Source: CAZKAP01 sp964552195
GTDB taxonomy: Bacteria; Bacteroidota; Bacteroidia; Flavobacteriales; Flavobacteriaceae
Direction of reading: 5' to 3'
DNA length: 64,000 nucleotides
NCBI GenBank assembly: GCA_964552195.1
Contig: CAZKFM010000001.1
Location: forward strand, 62,001-126,000
The translations under genes were made by a program, and so were the position numbers. This document shows, one piece after another, positions 45,023 through 54,400 of the stretch (position 1 is the first letter of the stretch; every line of letters starts with the position of its first letter). The notes under the pieces are model-generated. The model searched no databases and had not been told where the DNA came from. It saw only the letters and a program-made list of their open reading frames with translations.

Positions 45023-45478
45023 ATGAAAAAGAAAATCCTCCACATCGACATGGATAACGTACTGGTGGACTTTAAGGCCGGATTGGCGAAGGTTCATCCC
45101 GAGATCCTGGAGAAATACAAGGATGACAAAGATGAAATTCCCGGAGTATTCGCCCTGATGCCCCCAAAGCCAGGTGCTGTAGAGGCCTTCCACGAACTGT
45201 CCGGGCTTTTCGACACCTACATACTCTCCACCGCACCCTGGGAGAACCCCACCGCCTGGACCGAGAAGCTCCTCTGGGTAAAGAACTACCTGGGTAAACC
45301 CGCGTATAAACGTTTAACCATCAGCCACAATAAGCATCTCGCCATCGGGGACTACCTGATAGACGATAGGCCGAATAATGGCGCAGAACACTTCCAGGGC
45401 GAATGGCTCCACTTCGGGGAGAACGGCATCTACAAAAACTGGGAGGACGTCCTCGTTTACCTGCGGACCAGGGCCTGA
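45023..45478 (+). CDS. 5'(3')-deoxyribonucleotidase-like HAD phosphatase
   Basis: A 151-residue HAD-superfamily enzyme from ATG 45023 (a frame to 44933 exists, but the catalytic start MKKKILHIDMDNVLVDF fits only the later Met). The DMDNVLVDF motif gives the nucleophile and acid Asp, YILSTAPWENP the motif II Thr/Ser, and IGDYLIDDRPNNG the acidic motif IV. These enzymes dephosphorylate deoxynucleoside monophosphates in nucleotide salvage. Its 3' end overlaps the convergent gene by about 22 bases. A TAAACGTTTA palindrome is inside at 45307. Confidence 0.9.
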   Translation: MKKKILHIDMDNVLVDFKAGLAKVHPEILEKYKDDKDEIPGVFALMPPKPGAVEAFHELSGLFDTYILSTAPWENPTAWTEKLLWVKNYLGKPAYKRLTISHNKHLAIGDYLIDDRPNNGAEHFQGEWLHFGENGIYKNWEDVLVYLRTRA

Positions 45479-46044
45479 TGGTTCAGGGCGATCATCTCCT
45501 GTACAAAGTGAGTGGGAAAATTGCTGATGCCGGTGCGCTGAGGTAACCGGATCCCGCCGAGAGCATCGGCCACGGCGATAAGGAAGGAGATGCAGTCCTT
45601 TTCGTAGAGCACATAGCGCCGGTTGCGCCAATCCGCTACAATTTGCTGCACCCGTTGATATTGGGAATAGGAGATGGGCATCATTAAGCAAATGTCGGAC
45701 CGGGTCTGGCAGTCGTCCTTCAGGTAGCCCGGAACCTCTCCTATGGCCACACTGAACAGCCCCCAGAGTTCGTCCTGTGGATAGAATCCCCAGGCTCCCC
45801 CGTGTACCCATCGGGCATCGACCTGAGAGCGGTAGCCGAAGGATATAAAGGCATGGCCCATCCGATCCGAATTGGCACAAAAGGCGATGAAGTAATCCCT
45901 GCGCGGATCTTTCGCCCTGCAGGTATCAGGTGTCGAATTACTGAACTCGGCGGATTCGTAATATTCCGGCCCGTACCCCGCACAACCCTTCTCCGCCGGA
46001 AGCAGCATTAACAGCAACAGGATGGGAGGCAGGAGTAACTTCAT
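45457..46044 (-). CDS. Secreted protein with possible permuted papain-like (YiiX/LRAT-type) fold
   Basis: A 195-residue protein with a signal peptide (LLLPPILLLLMLLPAEKGCA). The mature part shows a His segment early (MGHAFISFGY) and a Cys segment late (YEKDCISFLIAVADALG), the order seen in circularly permuted NlpC/P60 papain-like proteins, with a YSQYQRVQQIVADWRN helix between. That assignment is an inference from motif order; no family was firmly recognised. It overlaps the convergent deoxyribonucleotidase gene and lies 24 bases downstream of another unknown gene on the same strand. Confidence 0.55.
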   Translation of the reverse strand: MKLLLPPILLLLMLLPAEKGCAGYGPEYYESAEFSNSTPDTCRAKDPRRDYFIAFCANSDRMGHAFISFGYRSQVDARWVHGGAWGFYPQDELWGLFSVAIGEVPGYLKDDCQTRSDICLMMPISYSQYQRVQQIVADWRNRRYVLYEKDCISFLIAVADALGGIRLPQRTGISNFPTHFVQEMIALNHQALVRR

Positions 46045-46068
46045 TCAATAAGCCGTATGTTTTTCAGG

Positions 46069-46764
46069 TCAGTTTAAACTGGGGTCGTCCCCCGGAAAAT
46101 CCTGTAGCCCGGCATTGGGAAATTCCCAGCCCGGATCGTCCTTGGAAGGATTTCTAAAGCTGGATCCCGGGTACCGGTTGTCTGAGGAATTATCCGTCCG
46201 GTCTTCATCCACCTGATCCGAACCGGAATGATGAGCAGGGGCACTGCCTGAATCGGACGGGTTAATCGTACCCAAAGGGGCCGAGTGCTCCGACTTCGGG
46301 CCTCCGGAAGAACCGGATTTACCGGGCTGGTCGTTCAGGTTGCTCAGGTAGTTTCGGCATTGACGGAGGAAATCGCTGTCCGCGAAGCGTTCCGCTTCCA
46401 CCGCTATGCAGCGCTGCAGTTGTATTTCGTCCTGATAGGAGCGGGTCTCCAGGTAATGATTCGCCAGGTCGTTCAATGACATAGACCAGGAGCGGAAGCG
46501 CTGGGTCTCGTGGTTGTATATAAAGAACAGCGGGCCTTTCTGGTAGAACAGCAGTATGGAGGCCTTGTGATCGATCTTTAGCCCGATTTCGTCCGGACTG
46601 AAGAAATCGCCGTGGACGCCAAAGGTGCTGTCCGGGTTCTTGATGTCCCGAAACCCATGACCTCCCGGTGCCAGGCCGGTATAGAGTCCGGTTTTCACAT
46701 ACACGGGCACCTCATAGCCGCACAGTCGGTGCACGATGCCGGTAAAGAAGGCATTGGATTCCAT
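46069..46764 (-). CDS. Hypothetical protein with a disordered C-terminal third
   Basis: A 231-residue cytoplasmic protein. The N-terminal 150 residues are folded-looking (FFTGIVHRLCGYEVPVYVK, KASILLFYQKGPLFFIYNHE, LANHYLETRSYQDEIQL), and the rest is a low-complexity Ser/Gly/Asp/Pro tail. The LFFIYNHET strand resembles LFFINNETL in the DUF6933-like protein at 41.4 kb, hinting at a distant relation. Upstream and in line with the papain-like candidate, so the two may be co-transcribed. Confidence 0.6.
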   Translation of the reverse strand: MESNAFFTGIVHRLCGYEVPVYVKTGLYTGLAPGGHGFRDIKNPDSTFGVHGDFFSPDEIGLKIDHKASILLFYQKGPLFFIYNHETQRFRSWSMSLNDLANHYLETRSYQDEIQLQRCIAVEAERFADSDFLRQCRNYLSNLNDQPGKSGSSGGPKSEHSAPLGTINPSDSGSAPAHHSGSDQVDEDRTDNSSDNRYPGSSFRNPSKDDPGWEFPNAGLQDFPGDDPSLN

Positions 46765-46948
46765 GGTTCACGGTAGTTATTAGCCCCTTAATTTAAACTA
46801 TTTCTTCCAAAGTATTCAAAATGAAGCATTCAGCCCTTCCGTACATCGGCAGAAACGCGCCGTTGATCGGAAAACCACAAAAATTTGGGTCCGGAATTAA
46901 ACCCGGATTGTTTCAGCGCATCCTATAGACAAACAAACCCCAAGTATT

Positions 46949-47263
46949 ATGAAAAAGTATGTGATCAGTTCCGTATTAGTGATGGCAGGATTCCTTACCA
47001 TGAGTGCACAATCCACGCCACGTGTAGATCAGAAACAGCGAAATCAGACCATTCGCATCGCCGAGGGAGTGAAGAGCGGAGAGCTCACCCGGGCAGAAAC
47101 CGCCCGCCTTCGACAGGACCGCCGACAGCTTCGTCGTATGGAACGCAGGGCCAAGGCCGACGGGGTGGTCACCCGAGGCGAGCGCGTAAGACTGAACCGC
47201 AAGGCCAACAGCAATAGCCAGCAGATTGCCCGCAAGAAGAACAACCTCCGGGACCGAAATTAG
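46949..47263 (+). CDS. Small secreted basic protein
   Basis: A 104-residue protein with signal peptide (ending TMSAQ) and a mature part that is almost entirely basic, Gln-rich amphipathic helix (RIAEGVKSGELTRAETARLR, VVTRGERVRLNRKANS). Similar short proteins are common in Bacteroidota; the function is unknown. A strong terminator follows within 40 bases, supporting a monocistronic transcript. Confidence 0.75.
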   Translation: MKKYVISSVLVMAGFLTMSAQSTPRVDQKQRNQTIRIAEGVKSGELTRAETARLRQDRRQLRRMERRAKADGVVTRGERVRLNRKANSNSQQIARKKNNLRDRN

Positions 47264-47297
47264 GCCGGTGGCATCATAAATCGCATAGTCAGAAAGA

Positions 47298-47321
47298 GCC
47301 CTCCAATCCGGAGGGTTTTTT
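47298..47321 (+). terminator. Rho-independent terminator after the small basic protein
   Basis: CCCTCC (47299-47304), a five-base loop, GGAGGG (47310-47315), then six T. It is correctly placed 35 bases after the stop codon. Confidence 0.85.
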
Positions 47322-47370
47322 GATGGGAACAAGCAGGGTAGAGATACAATTCGCTCAAAGGTTACTTACC

Positions 47371-48408
47371 TTAAATGGACTCCCACAACTTAATCCTGCT
47401 GCCGGGCCCCAGGTGGTACACCCGTTCCATTTCGTGGGCATAGGCAAAACCGACGCAATAGGGGAAGAATTTGCGCTCCTCTTTTGCATCCGAACCACGT
47501 GCCGCGGTCCAGGCGTAGTGCAGGGCCAGGGAATGCCCTTCCATGGGGTAGGGGTTTTTAGGAGACTCCAGCCGGGTAATCATACGGTTGAGGAGGGATT
47601 CGGGATCCCTTTCGATCCGGTAGCGGTCGAACTCCTTGTCTTTCAGACAGACCAGTCGGATCACCGGGTCCTTCGCCTGATAATGTAGCCAGAACTTGCG
47701 GTGGGGCCCCGTTTTCATGAGGAAATCTAGGAATTCAAGGCTGTCTTCCGTGTACTTCTTCGGACCGTGGATAAAGAAGAAACCAATTTCCTCCTCGTCG
47801 ACAGTGATGCTTCTTCCGGGTTTTCCGGCCAGCAGTTTCTCCGAGCGGCTGGCGGGTTCGAGCCGGACATCCCCAAGCTTGAAATGCGGGGTGTACAGGC
47901 TGGAGGTAGCGCTGAGCTGAAGGCCGGGTTCGATATAACCTTCCTGGTCCGTGGAAATAGGAAGGCGGGAGTCGATCTCCGTTCCCTTGTTATTGATACA
48001 GGCCTGAAGGGTCTCTTCGAAAACGGGCTCGGCCAGGTCCTTGCCCCACACCATAAGTTCCCACTTTCGGGTATCGGGGTGGAAATAGCGGCCCACAGAT
48101 AGTTCTCCATTGACCTGCCAGGCCTTCTTTCGACCTGCCCTGCGGGTGAAGGAAAGGGAATCGATCGCCCGGTCCAGTTCTTTTTTGGATCGGAATCCGT
48201 AACGGACTATGGGATGATGGCTGCTGGGTCCATGTCGGAACGAAGAAAGAGCCTCCAGCAAATCCTCCTCCCCTTCCTCGGGGAAGCGGTCGCTGGTCAG
48301 GCGGTGTTTGTCCCAGGCCTGCTTTACGGGCTCGTAGTCCTCATAAAAGCAGCCCTTGGGCTTGGGCCTGGCAAAGCGGGACAAGGCCTTCTTGTTCCAC
48401 GGTAGCAT
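47371..48408 (-). CDS. Hypothetical cytoplasmic protein
   Basis: A 345-residue protein with no signal or membrane segment. Features: N-terminal basic segment (KKALSRFARPKPKG), a repeated motif of aromatic/charged strands (SVGRYFHPDTRKWELMVWGK), IGFFFIHGPKKYTEDSLEFL and a C-terminal GFAYAHEMERVYHL helix. No family recognised. The reading frame has ordinary codon use for the region. It lies between two terminators and so is probably a single-gene unit. Confidence 0.6.
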   Translation of the reverse strand: MLPWNKKALSRFARPKPKGCFYEDYEPVKQAWDKHRLTSDRFPEEGEEDLLEALSSFRHGPSSHHPIVRYGFRSKKELDRAIDSLSFTRRAGRKKAWQVNGELSVGRYFHPDTRKWELMVWGKDLAEPVFEETLQACINNKGTEIDSRLPISTDQEGYIEPGLQLSATSSLYTPHFKLGDVRLEPASRSEKLLAGKPGRSITVDEEEIGFFFIHGPKKYTEDSLEFLDFLMKTGPHRKFWLHYQAKDPVIRLVCLKDKEFDRYRIERDPESLLNRMITRLESPKNPYPMEGHSLALHYAWTAARGSDAKEERKFFPYCVGFAYAHEMERVYHLGPGSRIKLWESI

Positions 48409-48485
48409 AGTGTTCTTGATTAGGAAGAGAAAAAGTAATCAAAATTATAGGAAAACGAAAATGACGCCCCTACTTCGCCTTTTAA

Positions 48486-48521
48486 AACCAAAAAGCCTCC
48501 CCGAATGTATCAAGGAGGCTT
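48486..48521 (-). terminator. Rho-independent terminator for the DUF5700-like gene
   Basis: On the minus strand AAGCCTCC pairs with GGAGGCTT around a 13-base loop (plus-strand stem arms 48493-48500 and 48514-48521), followed by TTTTTGG. It lies just after the stop of the gene ending at 48548. Confidence 0.8.
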
Positions 48522-48547
48522 CTGGAGTAACTGATGGTCAATCGGAT

Positions 48548-50293
48548 TTACTGTTCGGTATCCAGCCAGCCCGTTATGGTATGGGCCACGGTGGTGTCCC
48601 GATCGGTTTCCAGCCGGAGGTTGCGGTTGTATACTTTTCCGTGCCAGATGCCCTCGGTGTCCCAGTTGCCCCGGGTAAACTTGTATTCTACAGGCGAATG
48701 GACCTTTAAGCTGATGCTGCGCTGCGCGGGGCGTACACGGTTCATTTTTACCAGGCCGGGGTTCCAGTAGCCCAGGGATGAACCATCTCCGGTAATGTAC
48801 ACCTCATCCGAGGCATTGGGAACGTTGAGTGTGAACGTCACCTCGTACAGGGGCTCCCTGCTTTCCTCTGGCATCTCGCGGTCGATCCACTTAGTGATGG
48901 CATAACGAACGGTCGTATCGGAATCGAACCTTAGTTCGAGGTTGCGGTTCTGCCGCTTGTTCTCCCAGATCCCTTCAGAGGCCCAGCTGCCCCGGGTAAA
49001 TTTGAACTCGGCCGGCGAAGTGAGTTCGAGGGTGATGGTGCGGAGCCTGTCCGAGCTCGTTTCCATGGCCTGGCCAACCCCATCCCATTGGCCGAGTTGC
49101 GTACCACTGCCCGTGATGTGCAGGGCATCCCCCGGTTCAGGTACCTCCACTTCAAAGGTTATCGTATGGGTCTCTTCATCCTCCGTTGCGACGCCCCGGT
49201 GATCCTCCAAGAGGTCCTCGAGGTACCAGATCAGTTCGTCGGACAGTACATATTCCCCTTCTTTCTGTTTTGCGGCCCGGTTGTAGAGTTTGGCAAAGGC
49301 CACCGGATTGTCAAAGGTCTCGATCAGGGATTGCCTCAGACCGGCCTGCTCGATCAGCAGGGCCATATAATAGCCGTTAGCGTGTCCACCGTCAGGAAGG
49401 AACCCCTGCAGGGACTTCTCGAAGGCCGCCTCGTCCATTTCCCAGGTGAAATGCGAACCCGCCAGGGAATCCAGTCTGGCCAGATGAGCCGGCGTATCCG
49501 CGAACACGCGGTTGTAAATAGCTACGATTTCCGGGGGGAAATTCCCCATGGACTCCACCGGAGGCGGCTCCTTATCGATGAGGTCGGCTATGCCTTTCGC
49601 CTGAAGGTCGCTGAACAATTTCATCAGGAAGTGACTGCCAAAATCGGTGTTGAGGTTGCGGTAATTGTGATGGTATTCGTGACCGATCATCCGGCTGAGA
49701 CCGTTTTCACCCATCTGCCTGGCGTTGTTGATATCCACCATCAGCCCGCAGTCGGTGACATAGGAGTTGGATTCCATGAGCACGAAATGTACCTCGTGCA
49801 GTTCTGCGTCGGTTGCCGCCGATGCAGGCAACCATTCCTTAGCCAGTTTATTTGCTTCCATCAGCATTTCATCGAAGTCGGACTGTTTGATGAAAGCGTC
49901 GAGCTTCTCCCGGTTTTCCCGGAGATCCACCAGGTTGCGCAGCACGAAATTCAGACGGGCCGAGGGGCTCATCTGCACAGGGGCAGCGAGCAGGCTGTCA
50001 CGGGCCTCGATGCGTTCAGGGTCGAAAGCGAGCGAAAAGGCCTCCCGAAGCAGGGGCTCCCCGTCCTCCCGGTCGAAAGCACAGAAGTAATACTGGTAGC
50101 CTTCCGAAGAAAACAGGCTTTCCCAGTCGGCATCCGTAACGGGCTTACCCTCTGAAATCCGATCTGCCAGAATCAGAGCCATTTGCGCCGATTCGATCGA
50201 ATACTTGAGTTCAGTTCCCGCTTCGGAATCTTTGCTAAAGTCGCATGCGATCAGGAGCAGGGCCAGGAGGAAAACAGGGTAAAATCTATACAT
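48548..50293 (-). CDS. DUF5700-like putative zinc peptidase lipoprotein with two CBM20-type domains
   Basis: A 581-residue lipoprotein (lipobox LLLIAC, Cys17). Residues about 30-380 resemble the DUF5700 putative gluzincin family, with the HExxH zinc motif GHEYHHNYR and a downstream acidic helix. Residues about 395-480 and 490-578 are two repeated beta domains (LHITGSGTQLGQWDG and VYITGDGSSLGYWNPG; both with EFKFTRGSW/EYKFTRGNW), the pattern of CBM20 starch-binding modules. The pairing suggests a surface peptidase or hydrolase held on a polysaccharide. Catalytic activity is inferred only. Confidence 0.78.
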   Translation of the reverse strand: MYRFYPVFLLALLLIACDFSKDSEAGTELKYSIESAQMALILADRISEGKPVTDADWESLFSSEGYQYYFCAFDREDGEPLLREAFSLAFDPERIEARDSLLAAPVQMSPSARLNFVLRNLVDLRENREKLDAFIKQSDFDEMLMEANKLAKEWLPASAATDAELHEVHFVLMESNSYVTDCGLMVDINNARQMGENGLSRMIGHEYHHNYRNLNTDFGSHFLMKLFSDLQAKGIADLIDKEPPPVESMGNFPPEIVAIYNRVFADTPAHLARLDSLAGSHFTWEMDEAAFEKSLQGFLPDGGHANGYYMALLIEQAGLRQSLIETFDNPVAFAKLYNRAAKQKEGEYVLSDELIWYLEDLLEDHRGVATEDEETHTITFEVEVPEPGDALHITGSGTQLGQWDGVGQAMETSSDRLRTITLELTSPAEFKFTRGSWASEGIWENKRQNRNLELRFDSDTTVRYAITKWIDREMPEESREPLYEVTFTLNVPNASDEVYITGDGSSLGYWNPGLVKMNRVRPAQRSISLKVHSPVEYKFTRGNWDTEGIWHGKVYNRNLRLETDRDTTVAHTITGWLDTEQ

Positions 50294-50789
50294 GGATTCC
50301 GTTTCTATATAAACTCCGGAAAACGGGCTTTGTTACAGTCGTTCCAATTAATGGCTGTCCGTGCGGCCCGCTGAAAACTGGGGGTAGATGCAAGCTCTAT
50401 TCCGCAAAGCGTTCTGGCTGGGACAGCTAAAATTCAAGGGTTGGTTATCTGCCCGGCATCTTAAGCCGGTTCTTCCATGGGGTTCAAAACCTGGGCCCCC
50501 TAGTGGTCGGAGGCTCGATCCCGGTCCTTTGCTCAGATCCCGCCTGCCGATCCGATCAGGACCAGCACCAAGGCGATAAATGAAACAAAATGGACCACAA
50601 AGATCATCTGCTTCGACTTGGAAATCAGCATATAATCAAGTGTTCTCGGAGATTTTGTGGGGCAATTCCCGAAATCCAGATGGAAATTACTTCATTCTGA
50701 ATAACTAACGCATGTCCGACCCTAAAAATTTTTACCTGGGAAAGACTTGCTTTATTACATTTATCCTGCACTAAACACTCATTACTATT
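50294..50789. other. 496-base intergenic region with one possible tiny ORF
   Basis: Between divergent DUF5700-like and SRPBCC genes. Apart from the candidate 32-codon frame listed separately, no gene, RNA or repeat is supported. The right end is AT-rich and should hold the SRPBCC promoter (TACATTTA at 50752 is a partial -7 match). Confidence 0.45.
50533..50631 (-). CDS. Possible 32-residue membrane micropeptide
   Basis: ATG at 50631 opens MLISKSKQMIFVVHFVSF followed by IALVLVLIGSAGGI and stop: a basic N-terminus and one hydrophobic helix. It looks like a membrane peptide, but length is too short for coding statistics and no start signals are clear. Confidence 0.25.
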   Translation of the reverse strand: MLISKSKQMIFVVHFVSFIALVLVLIGSAGGI

Positions 50790-51347
50790 ATGAAACGATT
50801 CTTTTCTTTTCTGATCACCCTATTGATTATTGTGGTTGTAGGCTCATTGATTTACAACCGATTTGCCAACCGCCAGATTGAAACCAGAGTAACCATAGAG
50901 GCCCCTGCTTCCGAAGTATGGGCGGTCTTTGCCCAGCAGGATGCCTTTCAGGACTGGAACCCTTTCATCAAAGACATGGCCGGTAGCATGGAAGTCGGGG
51001 AGACCCTTAGCGTAAGCCTGCAAGCGGGAGATAACAATCCGATGACCTTCGAGCCCGTCGTTCTGGCCAGCGAACCGGGCAAAGAATTCCGCTGGAAAGG
51101 AAAATTGCTCTATCCCGGTATATTCGATGGAGAGCACTACTTCCTGTTCGAGGAAATCGACTCCACCCAGACCCGTTTTATTCAGGGCGAAGAGTTCTCG
51201 GGAGTATTCTCGGGAATCATCAGCGCCCTGGTGCTCAAGGACACCGAAGCGGGCTTTGAGGCCATGAATCAGGCTCTCAAGGAGCGCGTGGAGGCTCGTT
51301 ACGGCCAGACATCGACCGAGAGCGATTCCCTTCCGCCGGCAGAGTAA
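50790..51347 (+). CDS. SRPBCC (START-like) membrane-anchored protein
   Basis: A 185-residue protein with an N-terminal membrane anchor (FFSFLITLLIIVVVGSLIYN) and an SRPBCC hydrophobic-ligand-binding domain (about 30-170), typical in ETRVTIEAPASEVWAVF, FQDWNPFIKDMAG and RFIQGEEFSGVFSG. This fold binds small lipids or polyketides. Ligand and role are unknown. It is followed by a strong terminator and by the convergent end of the STAND gene. Confidence 0.85.
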   Translation: MKRFFSFLITLLIIVVVGSLIYNRFANRQIETRVTIEAPASEVWAVFAQQDAFQDWNPFIKDMAGSMEVGETLSVSLQAGDNNPMTFEPVVLASEPGKEFRWKGKLLYPGIFDGEHYFLFEEIDSTQTRFIQGEEFSGVFSGIISALVLKDTEAGFEAMNQALKERVEARYGQTSTESDSLPPAE

Positions 51348-51368
51348 GTCTATAATTTAAAACGGCTC

Positions 51369-51404
51369 AAGCCCCCGGAAATCGTGTATTTCGGGGGCTT
51401 TTTG
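51369..51404. terminator. Strong hairpin terminator between SRPBCC and STAND genes
   Basis: AAGCCCCC(G)GAAAT and ATTTCGGGGGCTT form a long stem around a short CGTGT loop, followed by TTTTTGG on the plus strand. It terminates the SRPBCC transcript. It may also stop the convergent STAND transcript, although the T-run on that strand is weak. Confidence 0.85.
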
Positions 51405-51414
51405 GTAAACAGCC

Positions 51415-54400
51415 TTACTTCTTTACGATCCGGATTTCGATGTTGAGGTCGTCGTTGGCATTCCGTACACGGATGAGCTTCAGGGGCTTAAGGTTGGTGT
51501 TGGGAAGGGTTCGGATCACCAGATGCTTCAGATTCGGCAGGTCTTTCAGATAACCAGTCTCTTTGAGTTTTCCGCTTTCCAGGAAAAGGGTGGTAAAGGT
51601 ATCCACATCCAGTTCCAGGCGTTCCAGCTGTTTCCACTGGCCCCAGTCCACGGCCGTAAGCATATCCGGATCCCAGACCAGTTGGGAATTACCGTACAGG
51701 GCCAGTTGGGTAAGCCCGCTGAAGACCGCCAGGTCAGGAAACTCGGTGATGGCCGAATTATAACTCAGGTTAAGGGACTCCAGATTGGGACAGCTCGATA
51801 TGTCCTGTATGTAGTGAAGGCCGGGGTTGTCGGAGATCACCAGGCCCTTCAGAGAGGGCAGATCGTTAAGGAAGTCCAGGTCCTCGAGGTTGCTGGAGCG
51901 CTCTCCACTCAAGGTCAGGTATTCCAGGGATGGCAGATCGCTTATGTTTCCATAGTTGCGAATCGCCTTGTTGCCACTCAGCACCAGTTCCCTGATGTGG
52001 GGAAGGCCCTCCGGCCCGGGGAGTTCCCGGAGCCGATCGTTGTCAAGGATAGCGAGGTATCGGAGGCTATCCAGATCCAGGTTCCCGAAATACACTACGG
52101 ATGGGTTCTTCTTCAATACCAGACTGTCCAGACCCAACCCGGTGAAAGCAGGGAAGCTCGAGCGGGATTCGTTTCCGAAGAATTCAAGCCTCTTCAGGCC
52201 AGGATAAAATCTGCTGTCGGACTCCTGATCGAAGTTGTATTCAAAGTCACCCTGTATCTTCAATGAACGCAGTCGGGGTAGCAGGGCAATGTTGGGGAGG
52301 CTGGCATTTAGAAATTCGGGAAGATAAGACAGCTCCAGGGATTCGACAGATGTGGCCCTGGAGAGGTTAGACAATCCATCCAGATAGAATAAATCGGACA
52401 GTATTACCTCTCTGAGGTCCGGTATCTGGCTGAGGTCGGGTATGGATCGCAGCCTGAAATTGTTGGAGAGTTCCAGGTATTCCAGTTGCCGCAGGCCACT
52501 GAGGTCGGCAGCCAAAAGTTCCCGGTTGCCCGACAGGGTGAGTCGGCGGAGTCCCTTCGGTAGTGCCGGTAGGCGGGTCATGTCCGGAATCCCTAGCGTC
52601 AATGTGTGAAGGGAATCCAAACCGTACAGGGAGCTCACGGGCGCCAGGACCGGGTTGTTGTGGATGTGCAATTCCCGTAGGCCTTTGAGATTTCCGAGTC
52701 CATCGATGCGTTCCAGATTGTCGTTGTAATTGATGTCCAGGATGTCCAGGTTGCCCAGAGCCGCTAACTCATCGACCGACTCGAGTTTGCTGTTACCGGA
52801 TATCAGCAGGCTCTGCAGGCTTTGCGATTCCAGGTCTCCGATCCTGAAGAGGGCATCGTTTCCAATCAAACGAACGTACTTCAGGGAATCCAGGTTTCTG
52901 AGTTCGGGTATCCGAATAAGGCCGTCATTATCGAAGATTTCCAGCAGCTTCAGACTGGCCGGCAGCTCCAGGGAATCGTTCATCGACAGCCGGAAATTAT
53001 CCATCAGGTGCAGCTCCTCGAGTGACTTCAGGCTGGCTATGCCGTCCAGGGCGGTAAGCTTGTTCAGTTTCTTGAGTGTCAGATTCTTCAGGTTGTCCTC
53101 CAGGTTCCCCAGTACTTCGATTTCACGGAACTCTTCCACGATCTCGGAAAAGCTGACGGCGTCTGGCCGGTTGCTGACCGCCAGTTCCTCAATTTTGTCG
53201 AAGTACTTGAAATTCCGTGTCAGGGGGATGCCCATATCAAAGGACATGGATCCATTGAGTTCGGAAAAGGTGCCCCGATTCAGGTTGATGCGCTGTGGTT
53301 TGTCCAGCTTGCCTCCGGACTCTAGATAATTGCGGAGGCTCTGTGGCTGAGAGCTCACCACGTCGCTTAGGAAGAGGTTTTTCTGGATCACCGGGTCGAA
53401 TACCATCAATTTGAACAATATGGCCGCGATTACGGCCATGACGGGTATGGAATTCCGCACGATGAACCCATTACGGCTTTTTCGGATGTATTCGTTTATG
53501 GATTCGTCCCAGAAGTCGCGATTGGCCTTTTTCCAGACCAGGGCCTCACGCAGTCGTTTTCCGCGTAACAGGCTTCCTTTGTCTTCGAAGTATTCCCGCG
53601 AATCGCGTCGAAGGCGCTTTTGAAGTGAAAGGTCTTCCCTCCGCTCACGTATCCAGACGGTAAGTTTGTCCCATCGGCGAACCAGGCCGTCATGGATCAG
53701 GGTTACTCCTGCTTCTGCAGCTTTAGAGCCTTCTTCAGTTTCGACCGTACCCCGGTCCACTACCAATAGCAATCGGGTGTTTCCATTCACCAGCTCCTCG
53801 AAGATCTCCTCCACCAGGGCGGGATCGTATACGTTCAATCGTTCGAACAACTCGCGTTTGGGCAGGGTGCGCCGTATGTCTCTTTCGTCTTCGTTAACCT
53901 CGACCAGGTTCAGCAGCATACTCTTCAGTACGGCCACCCTCTGGGCATCGGTGCCTTTATCGGTAATGCGTGAATAGGCGGCATCCGCATGCTTGAGGAT
54001 CAGACGCGGAATGCCTTTTCCCTCGGACAGCGTGAGGAACTCGGCATGGCTGATCTGGTGGTCCTTGATCACCTTGGGATCCCAGAGCTTGTGCAGGGAG
54101 TACTGCAGGAACGGCAGGCAGCCGTCCAGGCTCTCCAGGTCGTTCAGTAGCCGCTTGACCAGGTCGGTCTCCAGCGACACTTCGTGCTTCTCCGCCGGAG
54201 CTGTGATAATCTCGGTCATATCCTGCTCCCAGTTGGCAGAGCCGCCCTTGTGGTCGAAGCTCGACAGGTGGTAGTCCAGGGTATGTTCTTTGAGGAAGGT
54301 GAATTTCTTCAATTCGGCCTCCTGGTCTGAACGGTAGGTAAAGAGGATCACCAAATCCAGTCCGGGATGGGTGGTCAGGTCCTGTAAGGCCTCGATAAAA

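Noticed and set aside
50480..50535. tRNA-like T-loop words (GGTTCAAAACC, CTCGATCCCGG)
   Set aside because: No cloverleaf, acceptor stem or anticodon arm could be drawn on either strand.
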